Shown: piece after piece, positions 9,694 through 21,994 of the stretch
How the letters are laid out: every line of letters begins with the position of its first letter
Position numbering within the stretch: position 1 is the stretch's first letter
Assembly (NCBI GenBank): GCA_050084515.1
Contig: CM114272.1
Span: 16,244,001 to 16,308,000 of the forward strand
Reading direction: 5' to 3'
Source: Blasia pusilla
Taxonomy: Eukaryota; Marchantiophyta; Marchantiopsida; Blasiales
Length of the DNA stretch: 64,000 bases
Notes under the pieces: generated by a model
Seen by the model: the letters and a program-made list of their open reading frames with translations, nothing else
What the model was told of the DNA's origin: nothing
Databases searched by the model: none
Position numbers and translations under genes: made by a program

Positions 9694-12600
9694 TAGGTTG
9701 GTCCTAATGTGAAATTTAGTTTCACAAGGTGCTATGCTTCAAGATTTTATCAAGAGTGTTTTCATCAAAATGGGCCCTGTGGCTGAGTCTTTGCTGTAAA
9801 TCTGCTGCTTACCTCGCTGGAAGAAGCATTGTTGGGAGTTCGAGAGCCACCCTTTCACCTGATTGAGCACAGCATTGTGGGGCTCTGAAGTGAGGGGAGG
9901 TTACTCTTTGTCCATGCAGAGTCACATTCTATGTATAGAAGTAAATAGCAGGGTGGCAGACTCTGCTATTTGCACCTCCCCTGCACAGTGCACTGTGCCG
10001 TGTGGTACTTTAATTGCTGTTGCAGCCCTAGGAGAGAGAAGACATCATAATTGGTACACAGTTGAGGTTCAATCCATTTAATTGATAGAATCTTTTTCAC
10101 AACCGGAGTGCGAGCCGGAAAGTTAGCTGGCATACAAGTAGAACCTTGCTAGAATTTGTATGCGTCTCTTGCAAAGTGTTGGCAATCCAAACTTGGAATT
10201 GAGATAAAGGTGGAGAGTTGTTTTTCCTCCTGTGGATATGTGATATTTGTCGTTCTACTCAATCATTATGGTTGGATTAACGAGTAAAGCAACAATTTGA
10301 AGTGTCCATCAACTTCAAAAAAATTGGTAACTTGGGGGGGTGTTTAATTCGATGAGCATGTTTGGAAGAGGTTCTTGGCTGGACTACCTTGGCTTATTCA
10401 TACGAGCAGAGTCTCCCGGTGAGGGGATGTCTTCAATGCACCTAAAAGTCACAAATAGTTTTGTGACTTTTAGTTACACATTGAATTTTTGTGTATATCT
10501 TGCTCCACAATTTGGACCTCCGTGCTATATGCCAAGCAACCATGTGCAGAACACTCAACCAGTGTGGTAGGCATGGGAACCCTGTAGCTTTCCTGAACAT
10601 TTCTTGAACTCTCTCTTGATTGTGATATCATTAGTCTGAATCCCCTTCCCTTCATCCGTTTTTTAGTATCATTCCTTGTACTTCAGATGCGTTCCTCATC
10701 TTTTATTCATGTCCGTTATTTCTCTTTCATAATCCACCATGGGAATTCGTGTTGTATACTTAGATCTAAGTCGGTCTCAATTTCAGTTCATGTTCGTCCT
10801 TTTACACCGTTTAGGGTCTGCCCCTTTTTCCCGTAGCAAAAGAAAGCCCCCATCTCCTGCCAGCTTTTTCCGACCAATGATCGGGGAGATCCGGGGTTAT
10901 GAGTAATCGAAGCCGGTTAGAATCAGGAATCTGTCTCATTTAAAACTAGCAGGGGATGGGGGGTTTCTTTTGTACATGGAGTCTGAAAACCGGTTTGAAA
11001 GCTGGTTTTATCCCTTGCTGTCCAATACCGGCAATGTACCGGTTCTCGTGGAAACACTTCCCGGACTGCCCTCCAATTTTGAATTTCGTTTCCCATTATG
11101 GGCCACCTTGAAATTCATCCCCAATTGGCGTCCTGAAATTCGTCGATTGTATCTTGATAGGTAAACATCCTGAAACTCTTAAAGCGAATCGTGACAGTGA
11201 AACGGGTTCTAAAGGCGTGGATCTCAGTCGCGTCACGAAACAAGGACGTTGATTTTGGACTTTACTCGCGTCACGAAATACGGTTCTTGTTTCGGACCTT
11301 ACTCTCATGGGACAGGGTGCCTAACAATGATTACAAGCGTATGGACGTGATCGGTAGTTAAGAAATGGCCATCACGAAATCACTTTCCTCAGCCTGGCAC
11401 TCTTCTGGCTGTCTCCGTAGATGTGCAGCATCGGGCGAAGAATTGATCAGAGAGTAGATTGGTGGAGCTGGTTCGGAAGGCCCACGCTGAAAATAAACCT
11501 CATCCGTCGCCCAAGCGAGCTCGTTCTGCATGGATCCTTGTCTCGTACCTCTGGTGACCTCCGCCTCAAAAGCGGCCGAGCTCTTCTGGCTTAGCATGTG
11601 ATGCACCCGCTAACTGTCACATTTGATTTTCGTGGGCTTTCGAACATGCCGCCGGTGAAGTCCATTTCCTTTCTTTTAGGAAAACAACGAAAAAAATGAA
11701 AGTAGAAGAAGCGGTAAAGTAGCGATCCGTAGTCCTTCGTAGTCGGACACGGCTACACCCGAATTGAGCTCTATCATTTCGGACTGCGCTTGCTGAGGTC
11801 CACTCCGCTTGGAGGTGTGCCTTTAAAAAGTGGCGCAAAGTACTTCGGAATATCACTGCATTCGACTACTGAAAGGTTAGGGTGACCGAAACAGGGCTGT
11901 TAACAAAATTCAAATACTTGTCACTAGGAGTACCCTATTCCACTATTATAGATTCAAAACAAGGCTAGAATCCTACCATAATATCCAACTAGGTGCATTT
12001 TTTTTAGTGTTCTTCCTAGTGGCTTTATGAGGGGCATTTGTTCCTCTAACATTGGAGGTCCCCTAATGTCAAGGACATCTGCTCCTCAAACCATGGAACT
12101 TGGAAGTTCTCTACCTTCGGCGAAACTTCCACAAAAACTGCATTTAATATTAGAAGTTGACTTATATCCACATAAGGTGACTATGATGTGAGACAACGCA
12201 CCTTGAAACTTTGGCCATAAATAAGCAAGCTCCGCGGAGCTTTTTGGCGGGAACCCGCTGGTTGCCGGTAATTTTTCCAGTATGACGGCTTTTGGAAAAA
12301 GTTAGTCGGGAAAACGAGGCTAATCTTTTTTACGCGGCAAATTTCTGAGATTTTATTTATTTGCCGGTGATTATCCGAACTTTTTAAAATTTTCCCTACA
12401 CATTTCAGAAACTTTTCAAACAACCCCGGACAATTTCCGGCAGCCAAAATTTTCAACCGGCTGAAAAAAAATTTGGCCGCTTTATGTTTTCATCATTGCT
12501 ATTTCTTTCTAGTACGAGTTCCCTACACTCACTCTATGGTCTATGATTCTAATTCCTAGTTCCATGAACTTCCAACTCCCCTAACTCTTTCCTCCCTTGC

Positions 12601-12758
12601 TATAACCCACATTTAACATCCTTGCCAAGAATTGAACCTCGTCATGCCTCCACCCAATCGGGGAGCCAAGGATCCTTCTCCTGCATAATACATTGAAGGT
12701 TTTAAGAAAATCTTCAATGTGTTATGAAAGGGACCTCTCACATCTCTCTTCCCACCAA
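9694..12758. other. No recognised gene (3' flank of BET3)
   Basis: Sequence just after 9693 should include the BET3 3' UTR. I recognise no further coding sequence. The part from 10.8 to 11.9 kb is richer in CpG and contains short repeats of CGCGTCACGAAA near 11231 and 11269. Minus-strand open frames at 11358-11606 and 11617-11856 have no familiar motifs. Confidence 0.5.
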
Positions 12759-15623
12759 CTAAATATTTGAAATTGGTGCACTTGGAGAATCCTGTACACT
12801 TGCAGCCTCTACTGGAGTATTATTCTTCTCAGGATTAGAATATACATATCTAAAGTTAGAAGAATTTTTCCAAAGGACTGATTCTACCAAAAAATCCTCA
12901 TAATCAAGTATCTTACCCTCTAAAGCTATCCTTATAAAAACATCTAAATACTTAGTCGTTAATCGATTATGACTCTTTGTCTTGATCAAATTCTGTACAA
13001 AGAAAGCTCTCTCACAAATTGCAGTACTCACACATTGTACCCTAGCAATGTTATGGTAAATGGTAAAACAACCAAATTAGAGAACTTACATTGCAGAGAT
13101 GGGCTCCAACTTACCATTGTCCACAAATCTTGAAAGTTTATATCTTTCCATTCTGTCGTGGCCGTGAGCTTAAATGATTGAAACTGTGACTTCACACTTG
13201 CTGAATTCACAATAGGTAGTTACAAGTGACCCCTCAAAGGAAATTCCCTTCCAAAATGTGCGCAAAGATCCTCCACTTCCTTGCAACCCCAACTATTCAA
13301 CCCTACTAACCTCAAGGGCATATGAAGAGGATTCATAATTTTCATTGCACATATCAAATTATTGTTCCTAAATCTATCATGTAAGGCTACACATATATTC
13401 TCATAAAAGTTCTTCTGGAAAGTTAGAGCAGCCTCTAAATCCTTTTCCGCACGATCTCTCAACATTTCAATGTTGTGGAACTTTCTACCCCTAATCTCAT
13501 ATTGCAATCGTTTCAAGTATCCATCAGGGGGTCCAAAATCAAGTAAGAGATGATAATCTGTTTCTTCAAAGAATGTAGAAGCATTCAAGTCGTGATTCTT
13601 AATTAAAAAGTTCATTGTAATAGAGGTAATCTTAGAATTCATAATACTACCGATAGTATTAACATCTACAAATTTGTATTGGAAAACCTTACTCAAATTA
13701 GCAAGGATAAACAATATGTCTTCCAAAAAGTACAACTGCTAGATCATTTCAAATGATCTCAGGTTGTTGTATATATTAGTAGCATTACCATCGTTTTCAG
13801 ATCGGGGAATATCCCTAAAATAGGCGAGGAAAGATTCCTGGGACTCATACAAAGTAGTCACGGCTTGCCATCGAGACAACCAACAAATTTTTTGATATCT
13901 CTTCATGACCTTCTAAGAGCCATTCAACTTCTCTTGCAATAATGCAAGAGCACGCTTTCTCTGTGAGAACCTTCTAAAATATCCCGCTACGGAATTCAAG
14001 ATGGAATCAATCTCTATAGATACATCTTTACAACTTGGTCCTTTGGCTTCTGTCAAAGAAGCAAGATTAGTCCTATGTGCAATACAATGTACAAAAAGAA
14101 AAAAAGGGTTGGCCTTTAGCTTCAATTGAGATGCTACTCCATTCTGACTACCTACCATAGTTGAGGCTCCGTCTGATCCAAAAGCCACCATCTTCAAACT
14201 CTCTAGTCCCAAGTCCTTGATCAAATCCAAAAGATTGTTAGTGATAGCATTTGAACACTTCTCTGGACATTGCAACAATCCTAAAAATGAACTCTCGATC
14301 TGCCCTGTCGTGCGCATACATATCGCTACACAACATACATCGCTCGTCACATCTACACCACACAACACCGATCTTCCCCATACACAGGTCGATCCACACA
14401 TGTACAAAAATCAACTCATACATATACATGGAGATCACACAACATGTAAAAATAAAGAGTAGTAAAAATGGCACACCCGGCCTAAAACTCCACTCCTCAA
14501 TCTACATCGGCATATCGAGCCTCGTCCACCCTGTGCTATCAAGGAATCCGGACGCTAGCACCCTAGTCCTAGCTCACACACATACAAGGGAGGTGCTCCA
14601 ACGGCCCAACATAAGAAAGATGGCTTAGGAAAGCCATCTTCATCTCTTATATAGGGTTGGGAAGAGCCAAAAGGCTCTTCCCCTAAAAATAACCCTTCCT
14701 TGGTAACTCGCGCACAAGACAGGTTACAGGGCGGGTGACTGGTCAACAAGTCATCCGGCTGTAAAAGACCTCAACATGAAAGTTGTCAGAAACGACGTTC
14801 CTGACACAATGGACCTATCCTCAACCTCATCCGACACCGTGGGACAAAGTTACACTCAAGATAGTCCGCTGGCTCCTACGCCCTATCCACGATAGATCTC
14901 GGCCTATCGGCTACTCAGATGTGACAGCCCCTCTAATAAGTAAGTTGCAAATACAACGAGATGGCCTAGTACTGAAATATGAGTGGATTAATCTATCATG
15001 ATCCCAAAGAAAGGAGATTGTTGAACTTTTAAAAGTGTCCTTCTATGCACTACCTCACTGATATAATAACACATATCAGCACAACTCTTCTCATCTTGGT
15101 ATAAATCTTGAGTAATTGGTGCATTCACTGAAAGTACAACTTACACAGATTCGGGAATTTGGCAAAAGCCAATGATTCCTTAGCGATGAAGTATGCACAC
15201 TTGAACAATGTTAATAAGGCTTGGTCATAAGTCCGATTAGTAGTGGCAATGGCCTTGGCCATTGACATGTTTCCTAAATTAGCAGCCCAATAAAGTTTCA
15301 TATGCTCGATCAATTTGCCATGATCTGTAAAGGCCGAAACCTTACAGTTTATGGCACCATCCCTTGCAACGGAATTCTTACCCTTTCCTTGTTTACAAAC
15401 CTTACAAAATACTATACCCAATTCTACATGAAACTCTATCCAATCAAACAAGTTGTACCAAACATCCTTCCAAGCCAATTGATTCTAAAGGAGGATTGGA
15501 AGGAGTACCAAAATTTTCTACTTCCCTCCCATCTGAGGACCATGAACGGCTTGAGTTCTCTGGAAAGTCTTGGCTTACATCTTTGGCCAACATCTCGCTA
15601 ATGGTTTGCTGTCTCTTAGCCAT
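12759..15623 (-). pseudogene. hAT-type transposase (DUF4371/ZMYM-like), interrupted
   Basis: Read on the minus strand from ATG at 15623 (MAKRQQTISEMLA), this is a nearly full-length hAT-like transposase of the DUF4371 zinc-finger group. The N-terminal part has an FCKVCKQ zinc-finger-like segment (about 15400). The middle reads SPFFGIMID and ISVLGHLVVFATYL (about 15010-14935). It continues, after a 621-bp inserted solo LTR, with FLGLLQC, SDGASTMVGSQNGVASQLK and FVHCIAHRTNL (about 14290-14060). The C-terminal dimerisation region CERAFFVQNLIKTKS...NRLTTKYLD is at about 13005-12950, and the reading ends at 12759. Frameshifts near 15445 and 13200, stops and the insertion make it a pseudogene. I could not identify its terminal inverted repeats. 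Confidence 0.88.
14306..14926 (-). repeat. Solo LTR (621 bp) inserted in the hAT transposase
   Basis: The element begins TGTCGTGCGCAT and ends CAGATGTGACA on the plus strand, with the TG...CA ends of an LTR. It is flanked by a 4-bp target duplication GCCC (14302-14305 and 14927-14930). Removing it with one GCCC rejoins the hAT reading frame exactly (ATYLLEG-QIESSFLGLLQ). It carries no pol sequence, so it is a solo LTR left by recombination. Its first ~37 bases match, inverted, the 3' terminus of the gypsy LTR at 2771 and 30319; the rest is unrelated, so it belongs to a different family. Confidence 0.88.
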
Positions 15624-15649
15624 GTTTGAGACAATGAAGGGTTAACAAA

Positions 15650-17391
15650 GGTTTAGGTCTAACCGTCAACTCTCAGTAGAGGACCTCGTCTTCAAGACCA
15701 GAGAAAAACTTTCGGAGAGCAAAAGAAAGGTAACAGCCAAGAGTCCAAGAGTTAGAGCAAAAAATGTGAGATTCTACGCGAAATCAATTTAACCACTCCC
15801 AAGCCCGAGAGCAAAGCAAACCCAAAACCGAGATCAAGAGTGAAAAACAGGGCATGTGACTCTCCAGAGTTCAACAAAGCTAAGGTTGAGAGGAAACTTA
15901 GGCAAGTCAAACAAAGCAGCCTAAAGCCTATCACGAAAGTGCAAACATGAAAGCTCTAGAGGGCGACGATCAAGGCTTCAAGTTATAGAATGAGCATTGG
16001 AGGTCTGAGTAGTTTGAGAAGGTGAAAAGGATACCGATTTGGCACTCGGAGTCTCAGACTTCGCAAATCCGACTCTCGAGGAGTGAGCACTCGAGATAAA
16101 AGCCAAAAATGCCGAGCTAGACCATGCACAGAAACTCCCAAGCAATGAGCACAAACTGACACAAATCACTCAAGCCAAACACTCGCCAACTCCCAAGTCC
16201 AGAGTAGGAAAACGATAAGAGCAGAAAAGGCCCCAAGGCGCCGAGTCCCGAGCGCTCGAGCAAAAAAATGATAAGAGCAGAAAAGGCCAAGGACGCCCAC
16301 TCCCGGGCACTCAAGCAAAAAAGAATATAACATTTGAAAAAGCCCCACGATGCCTACTCCCGACTCCCAACTCCTGAGCAGATAAACGATAAGAGCACAA
16401 AAGGCCCAAGACAACGACTCCCAAGTACTCGTGCAGAAAAGAAGATAACAGTCGAAAAAGGCTAGGACGCCTACTCCCAACTCCCGAGCACTTGAACAGA
16501 AAAAAAAAAGAAAAAGAAAAAAGAACACCAAAGTGACCAAAGTGGCATGAGGAAGCCTACTCCCGAACACTCGACTCTCGAGCAAGTCTTCGCCGCAGCA
16601 TCCACGACACGGACCCAAGGTGAGGAATCAAACAAGGACTCGAAATGTCGAAAAGACTCAGAACTTCGGAAGAGCATTCTGGACTCTTGATTGTGCACGG
16701 GACTCGGGAGAGGATGCAAACCCAAATGACATACTAGGCTTGAGTAGAAAGTATGGATTCTGGAGTCTAGAGAATGGACCCCCTCACGGCCTCCCTGCCC
16801 TCGCTGACTCATCCGTCCCGTGGGCCCTGGGCCCTAACTCGTCACTCTTGTCCTGAAGTTCCAAAGGGTCGTGAGTCGTGACTCTTGACTCCAAACCCTA
16901 ACGTTCACCCTACCTTAGACGGTTGAGATGTCCTTGTGAGAATCTAATGGTTCTCGCCATCTGCCTGGTTTTCCGACCACTTGAAAGTGGTCTAGCAAAA
17001 TTCTGACCTCCTGAAAATGCAATCCGAAAAGAATCTTGGGGAAGTGATCGGCAACTCAAATATTCCGGAAAATTCCACCCGGAAGGCAACATATTTCCGG
17101 CTTAACAAATCCCCACCATCTAGTTTCCAGAATATCCCCAGAACCCGTTGGAAATTCAGTCGGCTAAATTTTCCTGTGCGTCGTCAATTTCGGATTCTAA
17201 CCGGCCAGCTCTACTCTATTTTCCGATTCTTTCCTGACATTGGTGTCAAGGTATTAGACTATAGGGTGAATCTCTTATGAAGATTTTTACTGAAGATGAA
17301 TCTACTTTGAAGATGTGGATTTTCCAAATATTTGATATCTGTCCCTTTTGAACTTCTTGTCTTTCTTAGCTAAGTCATCCAGTACTCTACT
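15650..17391. other. Non-coding stretch with minisatellite
   Basis: No recognisable protein is encoded. Apart from the minisatellite at 16180-16510, the region is C/G-rich with many CCGAGT, CTCGAG and CTCCCGA words. Long minus-strand open frames (16166-16618 and 16471-16812) arise from these repeats and from the A-rich runs, and they look spurious. Confidence 0.5.
16180..16510. repeat. Imperfect ~55-62 bp minisatellite
   Basis: About five to six diverged units share GATAAGAGCAGAAAAGGCC followed by a stretch like GACGCCTACTCCC...CGAGCACTCGAGCA. Unit cores begin near 16216, 16271, 16325, 16389 and 16443. The spacing of 54-64 bp and the degree of divergence suggest an old local tandem array. 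Confidence 0.8.
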
Positions 17392-17710
17392 CAAGGTTGC
17401 ATGTGGACAAAGTGCGTGTCTGCAGACAGATCCATGTTCATAAATTGATGTCCGTCCTATGGAAGGACTTATCCATATGTGTCCCACCTTCCCTTCTTTC
17501 TCATTCTCCTTACTTGCCTTCGTGTTCCAAACTCCCCTATTTCTTCCTCCCTCCACCTCAACTCTTGTGCCTCTTATTGCCCCACTCGCCCTCGCTTTGC
17601 CTTCCATCATGATCTTTAAATGTGGATCCCACCTCTTGCAATTCATGTCCATGGACATGTTCAGACTTTTCCATCCATTGAATGGACTTGTCCATTTTTG
17701 TGCAACCATG
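17392..17710. mobile_element. hAT-type MITE, copy 1 (319 bp)
   Basis: The termini are CAAGGTTGCA on the left and TGCAACCATG on the right, so they form an imperfect terminal inverted repeat. It continues inward with GGACAA-type words. The flanks are ACTCTACT (17384-17391) and AATCTACT (17711-17718), an 8-bp duplication with one mismatch, as for hAT elements. It has no coding capacity. It is related to the element at 31771-32100, lying in the opposite orientation, with GGACATGTCCAT-like palindromes inside. The flanking minus-strand reading (VLDDLAKKDKKFKRDRYQIFG) may be the interrupted target but is not recognised. Confidence 0.85.
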
Positions 17711-18120
17711 AATCTACTCGGATATGGTCATTTTGATTGCACGGCTTCTAGGTGAGTAATTTTGATGCTTCTTCGAAAATATTTTTTACTCATAATCATT
17801 TGCATCATTTTTGCACATTCTAACCTTTGCAGTTTTGCTTCCCAACCTTTTCAAAGATCTCTTAGTAGAAAAATGCTAAACAAGCATAACTAATGGAATA
17901 AGGCTCTCACGGACACATATCACCATGGGGAAAAAAAATTGCAATGAGAGAATGGATGGAGATTGGTCCCCTTCTTAATCATATAGGGTATGCACAAGCA
18001 ACTCTAATCCTAATCCTAACCATAGTCTCGAGTTATATTAACTATGGTGAACTAACCCTAATTAAGATAATTTTTCTTAAGTAAGAAACCAAGATTAAAC
18101 TTTCCTATTTCGTGTGAGTA
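17711..18120. other. No recognised gene
   Basis: AT-rich sequence with no clear coding signal. Several TAATCC and CCTAAT words near 18000 look like low-complexity DNA. Confidence 0.45.
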
Positions 18121-18429
18121 TCAAATATAGCACTTCATGCGTCCGATGAGCTTCACTATAACTTGGTCTTCAATACTCCCCCTCAAGCTCATATTGATAT
18201 CTCTAACATCTAAATTATTTCTAAACATATTAAACTTATCTCTAGGCAACGCCTTTATATAGATATCATCAATTTGTTGATCTGTACCTTTATACACAAG
18301 ATCAAGTTTTCTTGCAAGCACTTTGGCTCTAATAAAGTCACTGTGCATCCCAACATGCTTTGTCCAAACATTAAACATAAAGTTATTAGCAAGCTTCTTG
18401 CTAAAAATATTTTCACCATACATTACACT

Positions 18430-18715
18430 AAGTCTTAAGTTATTAGTATCAATCTCAACAAGTAATCGATGAAGTCATACCGTCTTGCATGCTACATTGG
18501 TTGGTTCTCTCTACTTAGCCTCTCTCAAAGATAAAGCAACTAAAGCTTTCTTTTTTGAAGCTCAACTTGTAAGTGCGATTCTAAAGGTGAAGGAGTCACC
18601 AGAGTCTTAAGTTATTAATATCAATCTCAACAAGTAATCGAAGAAGCCATAGCATCTTGCATGCTACATTGGTTGGTTCTCTCTACTTAGCCTCTGTTGA
18701 AGATAAAGCTTACCA
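18430..18715 (-). repeat. Tandem duplication (~175 bp) within copia RNase H
   Basis: AGTCTTAAGTTATTAGTATC at 18430 recurs as AGTCTTAAGTTATTAATATC at 18605, followed in both by CAACAAGTAATCGA and GCATGCTACATTGG. The second unit is cut at about 18715 by the foreign insert. A third related piece (AAGCTCAACTT...GGTGAAGGA) lies at 19362-19400. Confidence 0.85.
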
Positions 18716-18739
18716 TGTATAAGGAGTGCAAGCATAACT

Positions 18740-18921
18740 CAGAATTTTTTTGTTTGCAACCAAGGAGGCAAGTTATAATTTACCAACAATACTTGCCATG
18801 TTGACCAAGAACTAGATTTATCCGAGAATGGATTCACCCCATCAAGAGCTAGCCCAAATCTACAATTTCTCATTTCTTGACTAAACTCCGGGTAAGTTTC
18901 ATCTACATGAGCCCATGCTTT
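18740..18921 (-). pseudogene. CACTA (Tnp2) transposase fragment
   Basis: The minus strand encodes KAWAHVDETYPEF, NCRFGLALDGVNPFSDKSS and NYNLPPWL, a well-known block of CACTA/En-Spm TNP2 transposases. It aligns with KAWNHIDCLYPDF...LAFDGVNPYSDKA of the copy at 31.5 kb. The reading is cut at 18921 by a MITE-type end (CAAAGTTGCA) and at about 18740 by copia sequence. Confidence 0.85.
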
Positions 18922-19335
18922 CAAAGTTGCACGCAAATGGACAAGTCCGTCCATGGGACGGACATGTCTGGATATGACCACGGACATGGAACAATGGGCG
19001 GGAACACGGGTTTTTGTGGCGCCCATATCGACCGCATGGGCGCCACTTGCCAGCCATTAGTGCAGGCCCTAATGAAGGGTGCGGGCCACGGTCCATGCCT
19101 CAATCGCAAGGTAGGCTGCAACCAAGCGCGACGTGCGGGCTTGAGTACAGGCCCTGAAGCCCGCGTCCAGGTTGCTTGCAGGCTAGGTGCAGGCCATGAA
19201 GCCCGTGTGTAGGCTAGGTTGCAGGCCTTGGAGCCCGCAAGTGGACTGCTTGCCGGCCGCCGAGTCCACACGCGGGCTTGTTGCGAGCTAGGTCGCGCGC
19301 TCATTTTGGGCCCGCAACGTTGTCGTGTCGAGAGC
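18922..19335. repeat. MITE end and GC-rich repeats
   Basis: It begins with CAAAGTTGCA and CAAATGGACAAGTC, like the MITE termini at 17392 and 32100, and includes the inverted words GTCCGTCCATGGGACGGAC. From about 19030 it changes to GC-rich sequence with imperfect repeats of GCAGGCC...GAAGCCCG. I cannot find the matching right-hand MITE end. Confidence 0.5.
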
Positions 19336-19734
19336 CTTTCTGAAGGTTTTTTTTTTTTTGGAAGCTCAACTTATAAGTACGATTCCCAAGGTGAAGGAAT
19401 CACTAGATGTAAAGTTTCTATCAGACACACTTCCAACCTAATCGCCATTTATACATCCCTGTAATTTTAAACTCAGAGAAAGTTCAAATTCAAGCCCAAA
19501 TTGAATATAGAATTTCACAAACCGCGTAATCCTCCTCATAGCATCAAGATGAGGTTTCCGAGGTGCTAGCATAAATTGGATCACTAGGCCAAATTTGTAG
19601 CTCAAGTCTACCTAGTGATATGTAGATAGATCAAACTTCCAACCATACGCCTATACATATTATAATCTCTAAGAAATTCTCCTTCAACCACTCTTAGTTT
19701 CACACTATGATCAAGTGGTGTAGAGATTGGCTTA

Positions 19735-20600
19735 TAAGCCGTCATACCATATTTTAAAAGTACGTGAAGAGGAAGAGGCCTCTTCTGACTCCTCCTCCTC
19801 ATCTGGAAATGGCTCAGTCCATGACACATAATGTGGGTCATAGTAGAGTCGCCATGCCTCAATCTCACGGGCATATTTGTGGGAGAACTCATGGTAATCG
19901 TCCATGGGTGCCCCCTCCAAATGCTAGAACATGCCGTTCCATGCTGTAAACAAATTGAACTCTCTGGAGTTCCTAGCCCGCTGTGAGTCACACCAACTCC
20001 TAAACTCCGTAATGAAGTCATTTAACTCTATAGTACGTACAGCACCCAAAAACCTCCGCAGTCCTCTATCCCGGTCGTCCATCTCAAATGCCCAACTGGT
20101 AGGACCACTCAATGTGTGTTGCGAATCACTAACACACTCCTCTACACTCTCCCGCTTGTCTGAAGACGACACAGAAGGAGATCGAGGGGGTCTCTCAAGT
20201 GGAGACCCTCGAAACCTCGCACTACTCCGGGTAAACCATCTAGAGCTACTCTCGGGTCCACTACCTCGCCTCTCAAAGTCATGAAAGAACGCCATGATGA
20301 CCCTCGTGGCCCTCTCACACGATCACTCTCAATCTCTTGAGTAGTTCCTCTATCATTCAAACTAAACGTGCGGCACTCAATCTAGACTCTCTCATTGAGA
20401 CGTGTGTTGTGCGGGAACAAGCGGCGTGGAGCGGCAAATCAATTGATTTATCATCTCATTGATAAACCATCCTCAATTCTGGATATTCCACATGAATCTA
20501 TGTCCCCTAAACCCGTATTTCATCGATGCTCTCAGCATCATCACAAAACCCAATATCCCAAATAACTTCCCAATACGCGGAAATCCCTACCATGTTCAAG
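19735..20600 (-). pseudogene. gypsy gag N-terminal part and 5' leader
   Basis: On the minus strand, ATG at 20295 (MAFFHDFERRGSG) opens a gag reading with SARFRGSP, DKRESVEECVSDSQHTLSGP, ELNDFITEFRSW and FTAWNGMF. After a frameshift it continues as DYHEF...EIEAWRLYYDPHYVSWTEPF until 19760. It is nearly the same as gag at 23250-23760 on the plus strand and shows that the gag start is at the MxFFxDFERR position. Upstream sequence to about 20600 matches the non-coding leader at 22976-23250 (TTATTTGGGATATTGGGTTT). The fragment is fused to copia sequence at its 3' end. Confidence 0.85.
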
Positions 20601-21994
20601 GAAAAAGACTAGAATGGGTAACTTGACAATAAATATCGATGTCACTCCTCAGCAACTGCAAATCTCGACCCCAACTCGGTCGTAAAGAAAACTCCTCCAA
20701 ATAGCATGTCGTACTTCCTTGGTATTGAGGATGCTCAAATCTCCTCAATGTGCAATATAAGTCTTGCGGTTTGGTGTGGCATTGGTGGCACGAAATGGCT
20801 ACAAATGGCACAACAATCAAGAATGGGATGTGGAACTTGGCGGCATACCCTCCTCAGTCAACAAAACACAATCTGCTCCTGTGATGGCATGCCTCCACGA
20901 TCGAGACAAGGCAGTGCGGCCATGAGCGGCACGACGCGGCAATCGGCGGCGCGTTGCGGCTATGTGCATCACCGCACAGTACTCGATCATCGTCGAGCGG
21001 CTATCAATCACAACATAGCAAAGTGGAAAAGAAATTGCGATCCCATGAATCCAAAAAGGCCACAATGTCGAAGTCGCGTGTTAACAAGTGGCGATGACTC
21101 ATACAGACTCACCAAGTACGGCAGCGGCCGCCCTACCTAGCCACTAGTGACAGGTCATTGTCTTGAACATCGGCAGCGGTGCCGATAACTCATGTTGACG
21201 GCAGCAACGGAAATTGATAGCAGCGGCGGTGGTGACCATAGTGGCAAGTTGCGCCGGTAGAGGAGGCAACGGCAAATGGCGACGGCGACAACTCATGTCA
21301 GCAGCAACTCGCGGCAACGGCAACAAAAGGCGGTGACGGTGACAAGTGGCGGCAGAAAAGGCGGCGATAGCGGCAGCAGCAGAGGCGGCGGTGGCAAAGG
21401 GGCGGCAGTAGCGATGGCGACAATACGGACGGTGATGGCGCCACCAACAGCGGCGGATGGTTTAGGGTTTGGAAATTTGTACCCTAAAAATTGGCAATTT
21501 GCAAAATCAACCATAAATTTTTTCTTGCAGCTCCAAATTGCGCACCGTTAATTGCACGATGTGCATAGCTTCAGGATCTACAACGTTGTCAAAAAAATAT
21601 TTTGAATCAAATGTTCCAATACAAATTGATGGGGATTGCTGTAAAGCCCAATGTCTTTTTCTCCTACACAAAATTTGGCAGCGCTTCCGCGCTAATTTCT
21701 CCCAACCAAAATGTAAAACCTATGAAAATATAAAGTAGCAAGCTATATGGTGCTACCAAGAGCACCGAAATGGGGCATCTCACCCCCATACTCAAATCCT
21801 ATCAGAAATTGGGTAGTGCTTCCGCATGCCACTCTCCCGTTCGAAAATCAGCAAAGAAAAACAGTAAACTCATGCGGCTCTTGCTCCATTGAGCACTCCC
21901 ATGAGCCATGAAGCAGGGAACATGGTCCCCCAACCTGAAACACACATCAAGCAACCAACGAGCTCCCTATGAAACTCTCTCACTCACTCATTCT
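20601..21994. other. Non-coding, partly GGC-repeat-rich
   Basis: No protein is recognised. From about 21160 to 21450 the plus strand is rich in degenerate GGC, GCA and GGT trinucleotides (for example GCAGCAGCAGAGGCGGCGG), so all six frames are artificially open. The part at 21470-21740 looks intergenic. Confidence 0.5.

Larger units (their letters stand above)
18121..19765 (-). pseudogene. Ty1/copia pol fragment (RT end and RNase H), split
   Basis: On the minus strand, 19760-19610 encodes the end of copia RT (KPISTPLDHSVKL...YRRMVGSLIYL). The following ~200 bases continue as QFMLAPRKPHLDA, and near 19395 SDSFTLGIVLISWASKKK. The RNase H C-terminus resumes at 18715-18121 with STEAKYR, WTKHVGMHSDFIRAKVL and DIYIKALPRDKFNMF. 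The part from about 18720 to 19335 is foreign and holds a CACTA fragment, a MITE end and GC-rich repeats. Multiple stops are present. Its 5' side joins a gypsy gag fragment directly at about 19755. Confidence 0.85.

Noticed and set aside
16166-16812. Two long minus-strand open frames
   Set aside because: They run through a minisatellite and A-rich DNA, have biased composition and show no domain.
21144-21551. Gly/Ser- and Pro/Leu-rich proteins
   Set aside because: Degenerate GGC-type trinucleotide repeats leave every frame open; there is no conserved motif.
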